Assembly: GCA_021787845.1 (NCBI GenBank)
Contig: JAJYLH010000025.1
Span: 1-64,000 of the forward strand
DNA from: Myxococcales bacterium
Lineage (GTDB): Bacteria; Myxococcota; Myxococcia; Myxococcales; JAJYLH01
DNA: 64,000 bases
Direction of reading: 5' to 3'
Shown in pieces: positions 27,211 to 35,743 of the stretch. Position numbers and translations under genes: made by a program. How positions within the stretch are numbered: the stretch's first letter is position 1; every line of letters begins with the position of its first letter. The notes beneath the pieces are model-generated. The model ran no database searches and was not told the origin of the DNA. It worked only from the letters and a program-made list of their open reading frames with translations.

Positions 27211-27749
27211 ACGGCGACCTCGCCCGGCGGCTCCAGGTGGTCGAGGGCGACATCACCCGGCTCGAGGTCGACGCGATCGTGAACGCCGCGAACCGGTCGC
27301 TGCTCGGCGGCGGAGGGGTGGATGGCGCGATTCATCGGGCAGCGGGACCGGAGCTGCTCGCCGAGTGCCGGACCCTGAACGGCTGCGCCACCGGCGACGC
27401 GAAGATCACCGGCGGCTACCGCCTGCCGGCCCGCCACGTGATTCACACGGTGGGCCCGGTCTGGTCCGAGGCCCGCGCCGAAGAGTGCGCTCGCGAGCTC
27501 GAAAGCTGCTACCGCCGGTCGCTCGAGCTCGCCGAAGAGCACGCCCTCGGGAGCATCGCGTTTCCGTCGATCGGCACCGGCGCGTACGGGTTTCCCCTCG
27601 ACCGGGCGGCCGTGGTTGCGGCCTCGGCCGTCGTCGCGTGGATGGAGAAGCACGCGCTGCCGGAGCGGATTCTGCTGGTCGCGTTCGGCGCCCGCGCGCG
27701 TCACGCGCTCTGGCTCGCGCGCGAGAAGGCCCTCGAATCGCTCGGGTGA
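27207..27749 (+). CDS. Macrodomain protein, O-acetyl-ADP-ribose deacetylase type
   Basis: 180 residues. A complete macrodomain: [37 protein letters not shown] binds the ADP-ribose diphosphate, followed by HVIHTVGP, and [18 protein letters not shown] is the second phosphate loop. NAAN and [10 protein letters not shown] are the catalytic-loop features of the YmdB/MacroD subgroup, which hydrolyses O-acetyl-ADP-ribose and removes mono-ADP-ribose from proteins. The ATG overlaps the stop of the MarR gene, so they are co-translated. The combination H1-like protein, peroxiredoxin, MarR and macrodomain suggests a stress response linked to ADP-ribose metabolism; no ADP-ribosyltransferase or sirtuin is in the window. 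Confidence 0.92.
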   Translation: MNGDLARRLQVVEGDITRLEVDAIVNAANRSLLGGGGVDGAIHRAAGPELLAECRTLNGCATGDAKITGGYRLPARHVIHTVGPVWSEARAEECARELESCYRRSLELAEEHALGSIAFPSIGTGAYGFPLDRAAVVAASAVVAWMEKHALPERILLVAFGARARHALWLAREKALESLG

Positions 27750-27889
27750 TCGCTCTTCGCCTCGGACGACTGCTCATCCGGTTGGCCACACCTGGCGAGA
27801 GCGCCTGCACAAGTCGGTGGTGGCGGGCCGCTGGTGCGGTCAGCCGGCTCGGCCGGGAACGAGCGCCGTCGCCGGGGCACGCCGGGTCT

Positions 27890-28606
27890 CTACCGCAGCG
27901 TTCGCCAGGTGTGGAGGAGAAGGTAGGCGACCGGGACGAGCAACAGCAGAGACAGCACCCGGGCGCGCAGGCTCAGCCGGTGGCTGCGCAGGGCGTTGGC
28001 GAGGCTGAAGAGGGCGATGCCGGCGAGGACGAGCGACGCGCCACCGGTGAGAGCGGGATGGGTGCTGCTCAGCGCCAGCGCTTCCAGGCCGCACACCGCG
28101 ACGATCACCAGCGGCCAGGCGCGGGCGACCCAAGCCGGAACCCGCGAGCTTTCGATCGGCGCCCAGGCCGACAGGAGCGCTTTCGCCGCTTCGAATCGCT
28201 CCAGGGAAGCCGGAAGAAAGAGGGGCGGCTCCCCGGCGGCGGTGAGGACCAGGCCCCGGGCGGGCCAGGTGGTGGCGACGATGCGCTTCAAGGCCCGGCG
28301 CTCCAGGCTCCTCGTCCCGCGGACGGTCGCGACCCGGAGCCGGTCCGCCTCGAGCGACCCCTGCCACCCCGAGAGGAAGAAGCGCCGCCGCCTCCAGTCG
28401 AGCAGCAGCGCAACCGCCCCTCCCAGCGCGATGAGGAGCGCGGCGAGACCGAGCTGCTGAAAGGAGCGTTCCCGGGGCGTGCGCAGGAAGAGGGCGAGGA
28501 CCGCGGTGGTGGAGGCGGCGAGGGCGAAGAGGCCGACGCCGAGCGCCTCGCGAAAGAGCTCTCCCAGCGCCCGCGGCTCGAGCTTGAGCGAAATCGGTTC
28601 GGTCAT
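27890..28606 (-). CDS. Membrane protein of unknown function, four hydrophobic segments
   Basis: 238 residues. Hydrophobic segments at about 22-40 and 54-72, a soluble middle (about 75-160) with beta-strand character (GSLEADRLRVATVRGTRSLE), then two further segments at about 168-185 and 190-232. The middle has a PH-like feel, as in bacterial membrane proteins with bPH domains, but similarity is too weak to claim. ATG was chosen at MTEPISL; an in-frame ATG three codons earlier is possible. It is convergent with the macrodomain operon and divergent from the RelA/SpoT-like operon. Not recognised as any named family. Confidence 0.6.
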   Translation of the reverse strand: MTEPISLKLEPRALGELFREALGVGLFALAASTTAVLALFLRTPRERSFQQLGLAALLIALGGAVALLLDWRRRRFFLSGWQGSLEADRLRVATVRGTRSLERRALKRIVATTWPARGLVLTAAGEPPLFLPASLERFEAAKALLSAWAPIESSRVPAWVARAWPLVIVAVCGLEALALSSTHPALTGGASLVLAGIALFSLANALRSHRLSLRARVLSLLLLVPVAYLLLHTWRTLR

Positions 28607-28777
28607 CGGCCCCATCCTAGAGCGGCCATCGCCCGGGCGCGGGGGCAAAGGCCGCCCGGACGGGTGCCCGGTCGCCAGGCCTTGTCTTCGCGGTGAAAGT
28701 CCTTAAGAATGCGCCGCCTTTGCCTCAAGGCGCGTTCGGCTCTCGCAAAAGGCGCGCCGGCAGCGGGGCGGCGGAGA

Positions 28778-29959
28778 ATGGTCGATGGCGTGCGGGACGG
28801 CGGCGCTCGGAAGCGCCCAAGGGCTCTCGTGAGCGAGACCGCGCGCGGGCAGGTGTCGCGGCCGACGCTGTTCGAACGGTATGCGCTCGACCGGCTGGAG
28901 GCCGGCGACCTGGAGACCCTGCGGCTCATCCTGCGGGGCGGGTCGGTGATCGACTGGAAGCGGCTGCACTTCAAGACCCGGGGCGAGGTCGACCATTTCC
29001 TGCGCACGAACCTGTTCGACCCGGACGACCCCATCGACGTGCGCCGGATGCGGGAGATCCTCCGGCAGGCGGTGGAGTACCTGCGCAAGACCTTCCGCTA
29101 CCGGGTGGCCGAGCCGGTCGCAAAGCCGCGAGGGATCCAGGACCTCTTCCTCCTGGCGTCAGGGGTGCTGGAGCCCACGAGGCTCCGGCGCATCGCCTGC
29201 GTGGTGCTCAAGGTGATGCACACCGTCCAGCACGTGGAGGCGCGGGAGCTGCTGCACCGGGCGCGGGTGTCGGAGGTGGAAATCGCGCAGATGGTCGACC
29301 ATCGGGTGCGCGGGGTGGTCGAGCGGCTGGTGCGCGAGGAGCGGTTGCCGATCGTGGAGTTCGACGGCAGCGCCAAGTCGCGCCATTCGGTGGTGACGAA
29401 GCTCATCGCGAAGCGGGAGAACGTCGCGGCCCAGGTGTACGACCGGCACCGCTACCGGGTGGTGGTCGAGGACCTCGCCTCGGTCGTGACGGTGGTGCTG
29501 GTCCTCGCGCACGAGATGTTCCCCTTCAACTACGTGGTGCCCGGGCAGGCGCAGAACACCCTCGTCAGCCTGAGCGAGCTCGGCCGCGCGCACCCGCGGC
29601 TGCGCGAGCTGGCGCGCGCCCATCCCGACGGTTCCGAAGACGACGGCCTGCGGCAGTCCAACGAGTTCTCCGGCCGGTCCTACCGGATCCTGAACTTCAT
29701 CGTCGACCTCCCCCTGCGCATCGACGCGACCGCGCTCGCGACCAAGCACGAGCGCGACGACGACCTCGGCCGAATCGTGTTCGCCCCGGTCGAGCTGCAG
29801 GTGGTGGACAAGCTGACCGCCCACGCCAACGAAGAGGGCGAGAACGCTCATGTCCGGTACAAGAAGCGGCAGCTCCGGCAGGTCCTCTCCCGGCTGAGCC
29901 GGGGCCTGGTGGTGCCCCGCCGGCGCAAGGCCGAGCCCGACGGCAACGGCGCCGGCTAG
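28778..29959 (+). CDS. TIGR04552-like protein with RelA/SpoT-like nucleotidyltransferase features
   Basis: About 393 residues (start uncertain; other in-frame starts are the ATG at 28709 and the GTG at 28829). I recognise it as TIGR04552-like, a deltaproteobacterial family of unknown function. The residues line up with the RelA/SpoT synthetase fold: AKSRHSVVTKL (about 199-209) matches the RxKSxxSIxxKL ATP-binding helix, with the leading Arg replaced. YDRHRYRVVV (about 221-230) matches D-x2-G-x-R; YRILNFIVDLPL (302-313) matches the YRSLHLIVEVP segment with His replaced by Asn. VELQV (338-342) holds the catalytic-Glu position, and ENAHVRYK (355-362) matches the closing AAHxxYK. This alignment is my inference. 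It heads a tight operon with an NYN-domain gene. Confidence 0.65.
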   Translation: MVDGVRDGGARKRPRALVSETARGQVSRPTLFERYALDRLEAGDLETLRLILRGGSVIDWKRLHFKTRGEVDHFLRTNLFDPDDPIDVRRMREILRQAVEYLRKTFRYRVAEPVAKPRGIQDLFLLASGVLEPTRLRRIACVVLKVMHTVQHVEARELLHRARVSEVEIAQMVDHRVRGVVERLVREERLPIVEFDGSAKSRHSVVTKLIAKRENVAAQVYDRHRYRVVVEDLASVVTVVLVLAHEMFPFNYVVPGQAQNTLVSLSELGRAHPRLRELARAHPDGSEDDGLRQSNEFSGRSYRILNFIVDLPLRIDATALATKHERDDDLGRIVFAPVELQVVDKLTAHANEEGENAHVRYKKRQLRQVLSRLSRGLVVPRRRKAEPDGNGAG

Positions 29960-29988
29960 GACCGCGGACGATCCTTTCGAGGTGGATG

Positions 29989-30888
29989 ATGGCGGAGCGG
30001 ATGGACAAGAAGAGCGTCGCGTATCTGGACCTGGAGACGGCCCGCGCCACCCTGGAGGAGACCGGCGGCGCTTTCGTTCAGCTCGGCGGCAAGGTGGCGG
30101 CGCTGGCGCGGGCCTACGGCCGGCTGCTCTCGGCGACGGTGTACGGCGACCTTTCGACCGAGGAGGCGCGGGAGCTCAAACGCGAGGGCCTGGAAAGGCA
30201 CCTGACGACCGAGGAGGGCGAGGGCTCTTCGCCGGAGAGCATCGCCATCGCGCTGGACGCGGGGGTGGCGCTGGGGCAGGGCGTCCACGCGGAAACGGTG
30301 GTGCTGCTCTCCGACGACCCCCAGCTTTCCGACCTGGTCCGGCGCTGGAGGCGGCGGGGGAGCTACGTGGTGGTCGTCGTGCCGCAGGCGTTCGTCGACC
30401 GGGAGCCGGCGAAGGCGGCGGACCGGTCGGTGACCGTCGAGTCGCTCCTCGCGCGCCCGGTCGAGGCCGAGGCGCCGCCGGAGCCGGTCCGGCACGAGGT
30501 CCGAACGCGGGTAGCGGTAGCGCCGCTGGACCTCGAGACGTACGACTGGACCCGGCTCGTCCTCCTGATGCGCGACCTGGAAGCGAAGATGCCCTTCGTC
30601 GGGATGCGGTGGCTGAAGAACAAGGTGCTGGGGCCGCACAACGTGGGGGTGGTGGGCATCGCGGACAAGCAGGCGCTCTTGAACCGGGCGGTGGACAACG
30701 GCTTCATCGAGACCTACCGGGTGGGCAACCGCGACGAGCAGGGGGAGCCGGTGACCGCCTGCAAGCTGGTGCGGGAGAACGAGGCGGTGAAGGCGGTCCT
30801 CGCCGCCAATCCGCTGCCCCCGCCGGTCGCCCCGGGCGCCGCGCCCGGCGAGGCGCCGCCGGCCGACACCGCTGAAGAAGTCCGATAG
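29989..30888 (+). CDS. NYN-domain protein (PIN-like nuclease fold) with C-terminal winged-helix-like region
   Basis: About 299 residues; an ATG one codon upstream is equally possible. The N-terminal half fits an NYN/LabA-like fold: VAYLDLETA near residue 12 supplies the first acidic residue, [12 protein letters not shown] the second, and [20 protein letters not shown] the third, followed by YVVVVVP. These acidic positions match the metal-binding residues of NYN ribonucleases. The C-terminal half (about 185-275; [36 protein letters not shown]) resembles a winged-helix or OST-HTH/LOTUS-type RNA-binding module. It lies 29 bases after the RelA/SpoT-like gene and 22 before lysC. An RNA-processing role is inference. 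Confidence 0.7.
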   Translation: MAERMDKKSVAYLDLETARATLEETGGAFVQLGGKVAALARAYGRLLSATVYGDLSTEEARELKREGLERHLTTEEGEGSSPESIAIALDAGVALGQGVHAETVVLLSDDPQLSDLVRRWRRRGSYVVVVVPQAFVDREPAKAADRSVTVESLLARPVEAEAPPEPVRHEVRTRVAVAPLDLETYDWTRLVLLMRDLEAKMPFVGMRWLKNKVLGPHNVGVVGIADKQALLNRAVDNGFIETYRVGNRDEQGEPVTACKLVRENEAVKAVLAANPLPPPVAPGAAPGEAPPADTAEEVR

Positions 30889-30910
30889 CGGTCCCCAAGG
30901 GCCTAAGGCG

Positions 30911-32134
30911 ATGCTGATCGTCCAGAAATACGGCGGCACCTCGGTCGGCACGGTGGAGCGCATCCAAGCCGTCGCCCGCCGGGCCCTCGTCGCTCAGGCG
31001 GCGGGCGACGAGGTGGTGGTGGTGGTCAGCGCGATGAGCGGCGAGACCAACCGCCTCCTGGAGCTCGCCCGGAGCGTTGCCGCGCGGCCGGACGGGCGGG
31101 AGCTGGACGTCGTCCAGGCGACCGGGGAGCAGGTGGCCATCGGCCTGTGCGCGCTGGCGATTCAGGCGCTGGGCGGGAAGGCGCGCTCGTTCACCGGGGC
31201 GCAGGCGCGCATCGAGACCGACTCGGTCCACACCAAGGCGCGCATCGTCTCCATCGACCGGGCGCGCCTTTCCGAGAGCCTCGGGGCGGGCGAGATCCCG
31301 GTGGTGGCGGGCTTCCAGGGCGTCGACCGGGCGGGAAACGTGACGACGCTCGGCCGCGGCGGGTCGGACACCACCGCGGTGGCCCTGGCGGCAGCGCTCT
31401 CGGCCGGCAGGTGCGAAATCTACACCGACGTCGACGGGGTCTACACCACCGACCCCGCCGTCTGCCGGGCGGCGAAGAAGCTCTCCCGCATCACCTACGA
31501 GGAGATGCTGGAGCTTGCGAGCCTGGGCGCGAAGGTGCTGCAGATCCGCTCGGTGGAGCTCGCGAAGAAGTACCGGGTCCCGTTGTGGGTGAAGTCGAGC
31601 TTCACCTCCGACGAGGGCACGCTCGTCGGCGAGGAGACGGTCTTGATGGAGCAGCCGATTGTCAACGCCATCGCCTACGCCCGCGACGAGGCGAAGATCG
31701 CGGTCCGGCGGGTGCCCGACCGCCCCGGCATCGCCCACAGCCTCTTCCAGCCCCTCGCGGAGGCGAACATCGTCGTCGACGTGATCGTGCAGAACGTCTC
31801 CCGCGACGGCTACACCGACGTGACCTTCACCCTCCCGCGCGGCGAGCTCGTCCGGGCGAACGAGGTGATGGCGGCGGTCGTCGGGCGGATCGGCGCGGAA
31901 GGGTTCGAGACCGACACCTCGATCGCCAAGGTCTCCATCGTCGGCGTGGGCATGCGCAACCACGCCGGCGTCGCCGCGAAGATGTTCGAGGTGCTCGCCA
32001 AGGAAGGCATCAACGTGCAGATGATCTCCACCTCCGAGATCAAGGTGAGCTGCATCATCGCCGAGAAGTACGTCGAGCTCGCCGTCCGGGCGCTGCACAC
32101 CGCCTTCGGGCTCGACGCGCCCGAGCCGAAGTAG
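30911..32134 (+). CDS. lysC: Aspartate kinase
   Basis: 407 residues. It phosphorylates aspartate, the first step of the lysine, threonine, methionine and diaminopimelate pathway. The catalytic amino-acid-kinase domain runs from [10 protein letters not shown] through [18 protein letters not shown] and [12 protein letters not shown]. Two ACT domains form the C-terminal part (about 265-400; [12 protein letters not shown] in the second), as in the alpha subunit of the Bacillus/Corynebacterium type, which is feedback-inhibited by lysine plus threonine. Length is typical (about 405). No lysine riboswitch fits in the 22-base upstream gap, so expression follows the operon promoter. Placement with nucleotide-signalling-like genes is not the usual amino-acid context. 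Confidence 0.96.
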   Translation: MLIVQKYGGTSVGTVERIQAVARRALVAQAAGDEVVVVVSAMSGETNRLLELARSVAARPDGRELDVVQATGEQVAIGLCALAIQALGGKARSFTGAQARIETDSVHTKARIVSIDRARLSESLGAGEIPVVAGFQGVDRAGNVTTLGRGGSDTTAVALAAALSAGRCEIYTDVDGVYTTDPAVCRAAKKLSRITYEEMLELASLGAKVLQIRSVELAKKYRVPLWVKSSFTSDEGTLVGEETVLMEQPIVNAIAYARDEAKIAVRRVPDRPGIAHSLFQPLAEANIVVDVIVQNVSRDGYTDVTFTLPRGELVRANEVMAAVVGRIGAEGFETDTSIAKVSIVGVGMRNHAGVAAKMFEVLAKEGINVQMISTSEIKVSCIIAEKYVELAVRALHTAFGLDAPEPK

Positions 32135-32141
32135 GGCACCG

Positions 32142-32624
32142 ATGCGCTCTTCGGCGCTCGCCTTCCTCGCGCTCGTGCTCCTCGGCACCGCCGCCGCTCG
32201 GCACCTCGCCGGCTCGGCGCGCCGGCCGGTCGCGCCCCTCGGCTGCGGCGAGGTGGTCGCCCTGCGGCGACCGAACGGAATCCGGCTGGCCTGCCGGAGT
32301 GATGAAGCGCTCTCGAAGTGCGGCACCGTCGCCGCTGGGCGCGAGTACCGTGGCTGCCGGCCGGTGGGGTTCGTGCGGGGCCCGGTCCTCGCGATGCGCG
32401 GCGAGCCGATCGACGTCGACCTGGCGCCGGCCGACGACTTGCGGGCGCTGCCGGGCATCGGCGAGACGTTCGCCCGCCGGCTCGTCGAGGCGCGGCGGAG
32501 GCGTCCGTTCTGCGCGCTCGCGGACCTGAAGCGGGTGAAGGGCCTCGGACCCAAGCGCCTCGTTCGCCTCGCCGGGCACGTCGCGTTCGGCGCCCCCCTT
32601 TGCGGGAAAGCGCCCGCGCGCTAG
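32142..32624 (+). CDS. Secreted helix-hairpin-helix (ComEA-like) protein
   Basis: 160 residues. A hydrophobic signal or anchor at about 1-20 is followed by a Cys-containing middle (four to five Cys; GCGEVVALRR, CRSDEALSKCG). The C-terminal double HhH (about 95-150) has LRALPGIGETFARRLVEARRRRPF and LKRVKGLGPKRLVRL. This is the arrangement of ComEA-type DNA receptors involved in DNA uptake, which hold DNA outside the cytoplasmic membrane. Shorter and more Cys-rich than classical ComEA, so a different extracytoplasmic DNA-binding role is possible. Seven bases separate it from lysC. Confidence 0.75.
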   Translation: MRSSALAFLALVLLGTAAARHLAGSARRPVAPLGCGEVVALRRPNGIRLACRSDEALSKCGTVAAGREYRGCRPVGFVRGPVLAMRGEPIDVDLAPADDLRALPGIGETFARRLVEARRRRPFCALADLKRVKGLGPKRLVRLAGHVAFGAPLCGKAPAR

Positions 32625-32658
32625 AGTCCTTGGCTTCCCTCTCGCGCGGGGTAGCGCA

Positions 32659-33843
32659 GTGTTCGTCCGATGCGATCGGTGCCGCGCAGTCTACGCCCTC
32701 GACTCCGAACCCGGGGACCCGCCGGTCGTCCGGTGCGGCCGCTGCGAGCAGGTGTTCGTCGCCCGGGAGCCGGTCCGCTCGGTCGCGGTGGAGGGAAGGC
32801 TCGGGGGAGCGGCGGACCCGGCGGCCGTCGTCCGCGCGCCACCCGGCGGCGGTCCCGCTCTGCCCCCCGCGGCCCGGCGTCCCCGGCCGGCCGTTCGCCT
32901 GGCGACCCGGCAGCCGCCCGAGAAGAGCGGTGCCGGTAAGTGGCTGCTCTTCGGGGGAGCGCTGGCGGTCCTGTTCGGCGCGGGAGCGCTGGTCGCCTGG
33001 GCGCTCGGTCGCTTCGAAAGGCGCCCGGCGCTGTCGGAGCCGGACCAGGCCGCGCTGAAGCTCGCCCAGACCAAGCTCCTGCTCGACGACGAGGCCGACC
33101 TGGAGGCGGCGCGCGCGGCTTTCGACCATCTCGCCCGGAGCTATCCCCGCGCTCCGCGGTTTCTCGCCCGGGGCGCGCTGGCGGCAGCGCTCTTGGGCGC
33201 GTCGAACCGGGCGGAGGCCGAGGACCTGCAGGACGAGCTCGAGCGGTTGGACCGGAGCATCGCCGCGACGAGCAGCGCCGGCGACCCCGATGCCCGGGCC
33301 CGGGTCGCGCAGGCGCGCGAAGAGGAGGAGGACCTGCGGGCGCGGCTGAAGGTGGTGAGCCAGACCGCGGGAGCGCGGCTGCACGACGCGGCGCAAGAGG
33401 CGGACCAGGCGCTCCAGGCGAACCCGGGGCTCAAGGACGCGGTGCGGGCACGGATGATCGGCGCGGCGGAGACCGGTCACCTGACGGCGGCGGTGCGGGA
33501 TGCGCGTCGGTTGGGAACCGGCGACCCCTGGGCGGACTACGTGAGCGGTCTGACTTGGCTGGAGCGCAATAGGGGGCCGGCAGGGCTCCAGCAGGCCGAA
33601 GCCGATTTTCGGGCAGCGCTGGCGGTGAACCCGGGGATGATTCGGGCGACCTGGGCCCTCGGGCGGGTGGCGGCGCGGGAGCAGGATTACCGTCGCGCGC
33701 AGAAGTTCTTCGAAGAAGCGCTGGCGCGAAGCCCGCGTCACGAGGGCGCGCAGCGGGGGCTCTCGTTGGCGAAGAGCCTCATCGCACAAACGCCAGCGCC
33801 GCCGAGCGCAGTTCCGGCGATGGCGACGGCCCCCCAGCGGTAG
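32659..33843 (+). CDS. Zinc-ribbon, single-TM, TPR protein
   Basis: 394 residues from GTG. The N-terminus fits an MJ0042-type zinc ribbon with two CxxC knuckles (CDRC at 5-8, CGRC about 27-30). A Pro/Arg linker leads to one transmembrane helix (about 95-115, LLFGGALAVLFGAGALVAWAL), then a helical region and TPR-like repeats (about 285-375; AEADFRAALAVNPGMIRATWALG, AQKFFEEALARSPRHEGAQRG). Cytoplasmic zinc ribbon plus external TPR is a layout common in myxobacterial signalling or secretion proteins; the function is unknown. It lies 34 bases after the HhH gene and is the last gene of the operon. Confidence 0.75.
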   Translation: MFVRCDRCRAVYALDSEPGDPPVVRCGRCEQVFVAREPVRSVAVEGRLGGAADPAAVVRAPPGGGPALPPAARRPRPAVRLATRQPPEKSGAGKWLLFGGALAVLFGAGALVAWALGRFERRPALSEPDQAALKLAQTKLLLDDEADLEAARAAFDHLARSYPRAPRFLARGALAAALLGASNRAEAEDLQDELERLDRSIAATSSAGDPDARARVAQAREEEEDLRARLKVVSQTAGARLHDAAQEADQALQANPGLKDAVRARMIGAAETGHLTAAVRDARRLGTGDPWADYVSGLTWLERNRGPAGLQQAEADFRAALAVNPGMIRATWALGRVAAREQDYRRAQKFFEEALARSPRHEGAQRGLSLAKSLIAQTPAPPSAVPAMATAPQR

Positions 33844-34813
33844 CTTGCGTCTTGGGGGGGGCGTGGCGCCCACCGCTCTTCAGTGTGCCTGGCGCGGGCA
33901 CTGCGCCCGAGAACGAAGCTTCGGGTCCACGCAGTCCCTTCCCAACACTCGTCTCCCTCTGGCCCTGAGGCGGCATCAGCCCACGAGATCGGGGTCGTCG
34001 ACCGAGCGCAACGGCGCGGCCCTCGAAGGCATGCCCTGAGCCCCGTCGAAGGGGCCATCGGTTCGCGGCACGCAGCTCGGAACCCTCGAGCGCCGCCCTT
34101 CGGGGCCGAGTGATCGAGCTCCGTGCCCCGCAGCGCTCGGCGGGTGCCCAGCGCCTTGGGCAGAGCGGATCATCCAAACGCCGGGTCGAGAATCTGCAAA
34201 GCGCCGAGAAGGCTTCGCGGCTCCGGAGGTTCGGGGTCATCGGCTTCCCGGACCGCCTCGGTGTCCCGGTTTCTCTTCCCCTCGGAGGGCGCGAAGAGAC
34301 GCAAGAAGCGAGAACCGCCGGACGATCGACGCGGAGCTGGGGCGCGTTCGCTTCTCGCTCTCCGCCGCGCTGGGCTCGACGATCCCATCACAGTCGATGC
34401 ACGACAAGGCGCCGACCGCGACGGCGCCCGGATCACTCAGGGCGCCCTCGGTTCACCGGAGCACTCCAGAGCCGATGATGTGTTTGATCCCGGACGTTGG
34501 CCTCGCCCGCCTCTCGGACGCCCATCCTCCTTGCCGGTGGGCGCAAGGTGCCAAACCCGGTTCCGATCGACAGAGCGCAGCGGCGCCGTCTCCTGGTCGA
34601 ACAGGCTTATGGTCAGATAGATTCGCCTCTGCCGGGCCGGTCGGGTCGGTTCTCGTCCGCGCCCCCGAGGCCCTCCGATTGACAGGCTCGGGGGACCCTG
34701 CCAGAGGCCGGACGGGCCCGCTGAAGAAAACGGTGGCGTTCGGAACCAAGACGGCTAAGATGAGCAGCGATTGGTTTGATGTCTTCCCCCGGGGGGCGGA
34801 GAAAGCAAAGGCG
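33844..34813. other. Long non-coding region with repeat remnants
   Basis: Nearly 1 kb without a frame showing family similarity. It contains CCCTGAGCCCCGTCGAAGGGG near 34035, a copy of the widespread CTTCGACnnnGCTCAG-type intergenic repeat also seen near 50.3 and 58.8 kb. Base composition is slightly less GC-biased than neighbouring genes, and the reading frames are short, as expected of decayed sequence. The promoter of the following H1-like gene probably lies in the last 150 bases; no firm element was identified. Confidence 0.45.
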
Positions 34814-35587
34814 ATGTCCAACAACAACGTTCTGACCGTGCAGGAGTTCGACCAGTTCATGGCGCGCATTCGCACGACGATTGCGCGCGCGCAGGAGGCG
34901 GAGGCGCTGCGGGCGGCCATCGGCCGGGTGTTGGGGGTCATGGCTCCCGCATCCGCGCCGGCCACGCCCGCTCCCAAGCCGGCGGCCAAGGTCGCGGCCA
35001 AGCCGGGCCCGAAGCCGGCGGCCAAGGTCACGGCCAAGCCGGGTCCGAAGCCCGGCCGCAAGCTCGCTGCCAAAGCGGCGCCCAAGGCTGCCAAAGCCGC
35101 TCCCAAGGCGGCGCCTCAGGCTGTCAAGGCCGCTCCCAAGGTGGCGCCTCAGGCTGTCAAGGCCGCTCCCAAGGCGGCGCCTCAGGCTGTCAAAGCCGCT
35201 CCCAAGGCGGCGCCTCAGGCTGTCAAGGCCGCTCCCAAGGCGGCGCCTCAGGCCGCCAAGGCCGTCAAGCCGGCCGCCAAGGTCGAGGGGCCCAAGCCGC
35301 CGCCGGCGCCCAAGCCGGTCGCGCCAATGGTCGAAGGCCCCAAGCCGCCGCCGGCGCCCAAGCCGATTCTGCCGCCCAAGGCGCCGCGCAAGGCCCTCGA
35401 CCCGGCGGTGGTGCTGGCCCAGGTGGCGCGCAACGAAGCGGGACTGACCGCTTCGCAAGTCGCGGATCTCTTGGGCGAGAAGAGCCGGCCGCGGGTGCTG
35501 ACCGCGCTCGCCAAGCTGCGGACCGATGGCAAGGTGAAGCTGGTCGGCGAGCGGCGGCAGTCGCGCTGGCAGCCGGTCAAGGCGTAG
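34814..35587 (+). CDS. Histone H1-like protein with C-terminal winged-helix-like domain
   Basis: 257 residues. A short helical N-terminus (1-40, VQEFDQFMARIRTTIARAQ) is followed by a Lys/Ala/Pro region (about 50-175) made of H1-like repeats. Five near-identical copies of an 11-residue unit, KAAPKAAPQAV, are included. A Pro-rich linker (KPPPAPKP twice) follows. The C-terminal ~60 residues (LAQVARNEAGLTASQVADLLG, RVLTALAKLRTDGKVKLVG) look like a winged-helix DNA-binding domain. So it should have a sequence-specific or structure-specific head attached to a non-specific DNA-coating tail. ATG chosen over one 18 codons upstream because the upstream peptide lacks similarity. The second H1-like protein in the window, otherwise unrelated to the first. 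Confidence 0.8.
   Translation: MSNNNVLTVQEFDQFMARIRTTIARAQEAEALRAAIGRVLGVMAPASAPATPAPKPAAKVAAKPGPKPAAKVTAKPGPKPGRKLAAKAAPKAAKAAPKAAPQAVKAAPKVAPQAVKAAPKAAPQAVKAAPKAAPQAVKAAPKAAPQAAKAVKPAAKVEGPKPPPAPKPVAPMVEGPKPPPAPKPILPPKAPRKALDPAVVLAQVARNEAGLTASQVADLLGEKSRPRVLTALAKLRTDGKVKLVGERRQSRWQPVKA
35097..35262 (+). repeat. 33-base coding tandem repeat
   Basis: About five consecutive copies of a 33-base unit containing CTCCCAAGGCGGCGCCTCAG, each coding for one KAAPKAAPQAV block. One copy has GTG for GCG (Val for Ala). The base-level identity exceeds what the peptide requires, so the array probably expanded recently and may vary in copy number between strains. Confidence 0.85.
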
Positions 35588-35743
35588 GTTCGAACGGGGT
35601 TCGCGGGCCGGCCCGAGGCTTTGACGCCTTCGCCGGCTCGCGACCCGCTTGGTCGTCCAGCTTGCGCGGGCGTTCTGGTTCGGGCAGAACGGCTTCCTGG
35701 AGGACGCGCCTTTCTAGGTCCGGGCGCGTCGAAGGAGCCAACG

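Noticed and set aside
30889-30910. Lysine riboswitch before lysC
   Set aside because: Only 22 bases separate lysC from the preceding gene and no L-box-like structure extends into it.
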